Assembly (NCBI GenBank): GCA_030038715.1
Contig: JASHSO010000596.1
Span: 1-7,392 of the forward strand
From: Streptosporangiaceae bacterium
Lineage (GTDB): Bacteria > Actinomycetota > Actinomycetes > Streptosporangiales > Streptosporangiaceae
Direction of reading: 5' to 3'
DNA: 7,392 nt
Part shown: piece by piece, positions 5,183 through 7,392 of the stretch
Position numbering within the stretch: position 1 is the stretch's first letter
Layout: each line of letters opens with the position of its first letter
Program-made: the position numbers and the translations under genes
The notes under the pieces: generated by a model
Seen by the model: the letters and a program-made list of their open reading frames with translations, nothing else
Told to the model about the DNA's origin: nothing
Database searches by the model: none

Positions 5183-7134
5183 GGTCCGGCACGGCTGTGC
5201 TCGCCGATGCGCCGAGTCTGCTCGACGAAGCGCGGCGCACGCTCGACAACGCCACCCAGCACCTGCTTGGCCTTCAGCACGCCGAGGGCTGGTGGCAGGG
5301 CGAGCTGGAGACCAACGTAACGATGGACGCCGAGGACCTGCTGCTACGCGAGTTTCTTGGCGTCCGCACCGCCGGGCAGACGACGGCGGCGGCCCGGTGG
5401 ATCAGGTCCCGCCAGCGGGCCGACGGCACGTGGGCGAACTTCCACGGCGGCGACGGCGACCTGTCCACGACGGTCGAGGCGTATGTGGCGTTGCGGCTGG
5501 CAGGCGACGAGCCCGACGAGACGCACATGGCCAGGGCGGCCGCGTGGATAACGGAACGGGGCGGGATCGAGGCGACTCGGGTCTTTACCCGCATCTGGCT
5601 CGCGCTGTTCGGCGAGTGGCCGTGGGATCGGCTGCCGGTCATGCCGCCCGAGCTGATCTACCTGCCGTCCTGGTTCCCGCTGAACGTGTACGACTGGGCG
5701 TGCTGGGCCCGGCAGACGATCGTGCCGCTGACCGTTGTGTGCTCGCTGCGGCCGGTGCGCTCGCTGCCGTTCGGCCTGGCGGAGCTGCATGTGCCGGACG
5801 GCGCCGGCCCGGTAGTCCGGCGGCGGACCGGCGGCCGGCCGGGTGGGTGGGCCACCACGTTCCGGGTTCTTGACAAGGCGCTGCATGGCTACGAGCGGTA
5901 CGTCGGCCGGCGCGCGCCCGCCGTCGCACTCCGGCGTGCCGCGTTCCGGCGCTGCGCCGACTGGATCATCGCGCGGCAGGAGCTCGACGGGTGCTGGGGC
6001 GGTATCCAGCCGCCGTGGGTGTACTCGCTGATGGCGTTGCATGTGCTCGGCTACGGCCTTGAGCATCCGGTGCTCCGGCGGGGGCTGGCCGGACTGGAGC
6101 GATTCACGATCGTCGAGGACTCGCCCGACGGCCCGGTGCGGCGGCTGGAGGCGTGCCAGTCGCCGGTCTGGGACACCGCCCTCGCGGTGGTCGCGCTGGG
6201 CGATGCCGGGCTGCCTGCCGACCACCCGGCCCTGTCGTCGGCGGGTCGGTGGCTGCTGGGCGAGGAGATCCACGGCCCCGGCGACTGGCGGGTGCGGCGG
6301 CCAGAGCTTGCGCCCGCCGGGTGGGCCTTCGAGTTCGACAACGACGGTTACCCGGACGTGGATGACACCGCCGAGGTCGTGCTCGCACTGCGCAGGGTCG
6401 CCCCGGACGTCGGGCAGGACGCGGCCGTCGCGCGGGCCGTGCCGTGGCTGAACGGCATGCAATCCAGGGACGGGGGCTGGGGCGCGTTCGACGCCGACAA
6501 CACCAGGGAGCTGGTGACCAAGCTGCCGTTCTGCGACTTCGGGGCGGTCATCGACCCGCCGTCGGCCGACGTCACAGCACACACCATTGAGGCGCTGTGC
6601 GGAGAGGGCCTCGGCGGCAGCCGCGCCGTGCGCAGGGGAGTGGCCTGGCTGCTGCGCGCACAGGAGGCCGACGGGTCCTGGTTCGGCCGGTGGGGTGCCA
6701 ACTACGTATACGGCACCGGTGCTGTCGTGCCTGCCCTGATCGCCGCGGGCGTGCTGCCCAGCAAGCCATCGATCGGGCGTGCGTTGGACTGGCTGATCAG
6801 CCACCAGAACGCCGACGGCGGCTGGGGCGAGGATCTCCGCTCCTACGCCGACTCTCGCTGGGCCGGACGAGGGGAGTCGACGGCGTCGCAGACGGCGTGG
6901 GCGCTGCTCGCGCTGCTGGCAGCGGGTGGCGAAGACGCGCTGGCGGCGGCGGAGCGCGGGGTGGCATGGCTGGGCGCGAGCCAGCGCCCGGACGGCACCT
7001 GGGACGAGCCGCAGTACACCGGCACCGGTTTCCCGGGCGACTTCTACATCAACTACCACCTCTACCGGCTGGTGTTCCCGGTCTGCGCGCTTGGCCGGTA
7101 TGTGACCGCTGGAGCTTCGGGCGGCGCGGCATGA
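5176..7134 (+). CDS. shc: Squalene-hopene cyclase
   Basis: A class II triterpene cyclase, 652 aa (the Alicyclobacillus enzyme is about 630). It protonates squalene and folds it into the pentacyclic hopene/hopanol skeleton at the membrane face. The catalytic acid motif DVDDTA is at 394-399, with D396 as proton donor. The supporting His is H469, in SADVTAH. QW-type repeats are visible as QRADGTW (80-86), QELDGCWGG (268-276), QSRDGGWGAFD (429-439), QEADGSWFGRWG (496-507), QNADGGWGED (544-553) and QRPDGTWDEP (603-612). The C-terminal signature YTGTGFPGDFY runs 614-624; F619, F623, Y627 and Y630 correspond to F601, F605, Y609 and Y612 of the Alicyclobacillus enzyme. All key residues are present, so it should be active. 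It has no signal peptide; the enzyme class is monotopic. ATG 5176 overlaps the upstream stop by 7 nt. The next codon, GTG 5179, would give a 4-nt GTGA overlap, so either may be used. Confidence 0.98.
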   Translation: MVRSGTAVLADAPSLLDEARRTLDNATQHLLGLQHAEGWWQGELETNVTMDAEDLLLREFLGVRTAGQTTAAARWIRSRQRADGTWANFHGGDGDLSTTVEAYVALRLAGDEPDETHMARAAAWITERGGIEATRVFTRIWLALFGEWPWDRLPVMPPELIYLPSWFPLNVYDWACWARQTIVPLTVVCSLRPVRSLPFGLAELHVPDGAGPVVRRRTGGRPGGWATTFRVLDKALHGYERYVGRRAPAVALRRAAFRRCADWIIARQELDGCWGGIQPPWVYSLMALHVLGYGLEHPVLRRGLAGLERFTIVEDSPDGPVRRLEACQSPVWDTALAVVALGDAGLPADHPALSSAGRWLLGEEIHGPGDWRVRRPELAPAGWAFEFDNDGYPDVDDTAEVVLALRRVAPDVGQDAAVARAVPWLNGMQSRDGGWGAFDADNTRELVTKLPFCDFGAVIDPPSADVTAHTIEALCGEGLGGSRAVRRGVAWLLRAQEADGSWFGRWGANYVYGTGAVVPALIAAGVLPSKPSIGRALDWLISHQNADGGWGEDLRSYADSRWAGRGESTASQTAWALLALLAAGGEDALAAAERGVAWLGASQRPDGTWDEPQYTGTGFPGDFYINYHLYRLVFPVCALGRYVTAGASGGAA

Positions 7135-7392
7135 GCAAGTTGACCATCTGCGCGCCACTGCGGCTGGAGGCCCGCGCAGTGTTGCACGGTCTGGGCGATC
7201 TTGGCGGCCCTGGCGATCTTGGCGGCCCTGGCGATCTTGGCGGCCCTGGCGGTCCGGGTGCATGGGTCGACGTGGTCAGGGTGGGCTACGGCCCGGCGCG
7301 CGCGGCTCGCGCCGCTGCCCGGATCGCGGCAGACGGCCCCGAGATGATCGCGGTGGCCGGCGTCGGCGGCAGCCTTCGCAGCGACATAGCCG
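7131..7392 (+). CDS. hpnG: HpnG-like nucleosidase/phosphorylase, N-terminal part (runs off the right edge)
   Basis: The first 87 residues of a purine-nucleoside-phosphorylase-superfamily protein. HpnG removes adenine from adenosylhopane, the first step in maturing the C35 side chain after HpnH. Visible: the opening strand KLTICAPLRLEARAVLHGLG, then VDVVRVGYGPARAARAAARIA, then EMIAVAGVGGSLRSDIA, whose small-residue loop GVGGSL begins the phosphate/ribose-binding region of this fold. Between the first and second blocks sits an unusual insert of three GDLGGP units plus GGPG. The ATG overlaps the shc stop (ATGA) and no ribosome site lies at the proper distance, so translation probably depends on coupling to shc. 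The HpnG name rests on this N-terminus plus position directly after shc, which matches known Streptomyces-type clusters. A different nucleosidase of the same superfamily cannot be excluded from the fragment alone. Confidence 0.82.
   Translation, partial: MSKLTICAPLRLEARAVLHGLGDLGGPGDLGGPGDLGGPGGPGAWVDVVRVGYGPARAARAAARIAADGPEMIAVAGVGGSLRSDIA
7194..7247 (+). repeat. 18-nt in-frame tandem repeat, three perfect copies, in the 5' end of hpnG
   Basis: The unit GGCGATCTTGGCGGCCCT occurs at 7194-7211, 7212-7229 and 7230-7247 without a single mismatch, and codes for GDLGGP three times. It is followed by GGPG (7248-7259). Perfect identity, including at third codon positions, points to recent slippage or duplication. 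It sits between the first strand-helix of the fold and the next strand, where a surface loop is expected, so the insertion is probably tolerated. The unit is unrelated in sequence to the hpnD minisatellite. Confidence 0.95.

Noticed and set aside
5344..7263. A 639-codon open frame on the minus strand opposite shc and hpnG
   Set aside because: It mirrors shc in GC-rich DNA where stop codons are rare. Its translation is rich in Arg, Pro and Gly with no recognisable domain, while the plus strand encodes a complete squalene-hopene cyclase with all catalytic motifs.

Overview
The window carries most of a hopanoid (bacterial sterol-surrogate lipid) biosynthesis operon. Sequence features point to a high-GC actinomycete: very GC-rich DNA with strong G/C at third codon positions, GTG starts, genes packed with 4-nt overlaps, and actinomycete-like protein variants such as the DDLLGIWG motif in the prenyl synthase. 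Genus cannot be told from the sequence alone. The order hpnC-hpnD-hpnE-prenyl synthase-shc-hpnG is the one known from Streptomyces-type hopanoid clusters.

Layout. Positions 1-428 (minus strand) hold the N-terminal part of a TetR/AcrR-family regulator that runs off the left edge. Positions 429-640 are a divergent intergenic region with no gene. It holds several inverted repeats, a good candidate for a leaderless promoter for the regulator, and a weaker candidate promoter for the operon. From about 641 to the right edge there is one uninterrupted plus-strand operon: hpnC (641-1576), hpnD (1573-2751), hpnE (2748-4166), a polyprenyl diphosphate synthase (4163-5182), shc (5176-7134) and the first 262 nt of hpnG (7131-7392). 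All five gene junctions overlap (GTGA, ATGA, GTGA, ATGGTGA, ATGA), so the genes are probably co-transcribed and translationally coupled. No terminator is seen between them.

How the genes work together. The prenyl synthase is expected to supply farnesyl diphosphate. HpnD joins two of these into presqualene diphosphate, HpnC converts that to hydroxysqualene, and HpnE reduces it to squalene. Squalene-hopene cyclase folds squalene into hopene. HpnG acts later, on adenosylhopane, to start maturation of the C35 side chain. The next genes (hpnH and others) would lie beyond the right edge.

The pathway itself is known. The unusual points are: a regulator fragment divergent from the operon with palindromes between them; a four-copy, 45-nt in-frame minisatellite that gives HpnD a roughly 80-residue low-complexity tail; and a separate, perfect three-copy 18-nt in-frame repeat that inserts GDLGGP units near the HpnG N-terminus. 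I do not see evidence for a wholly new system.
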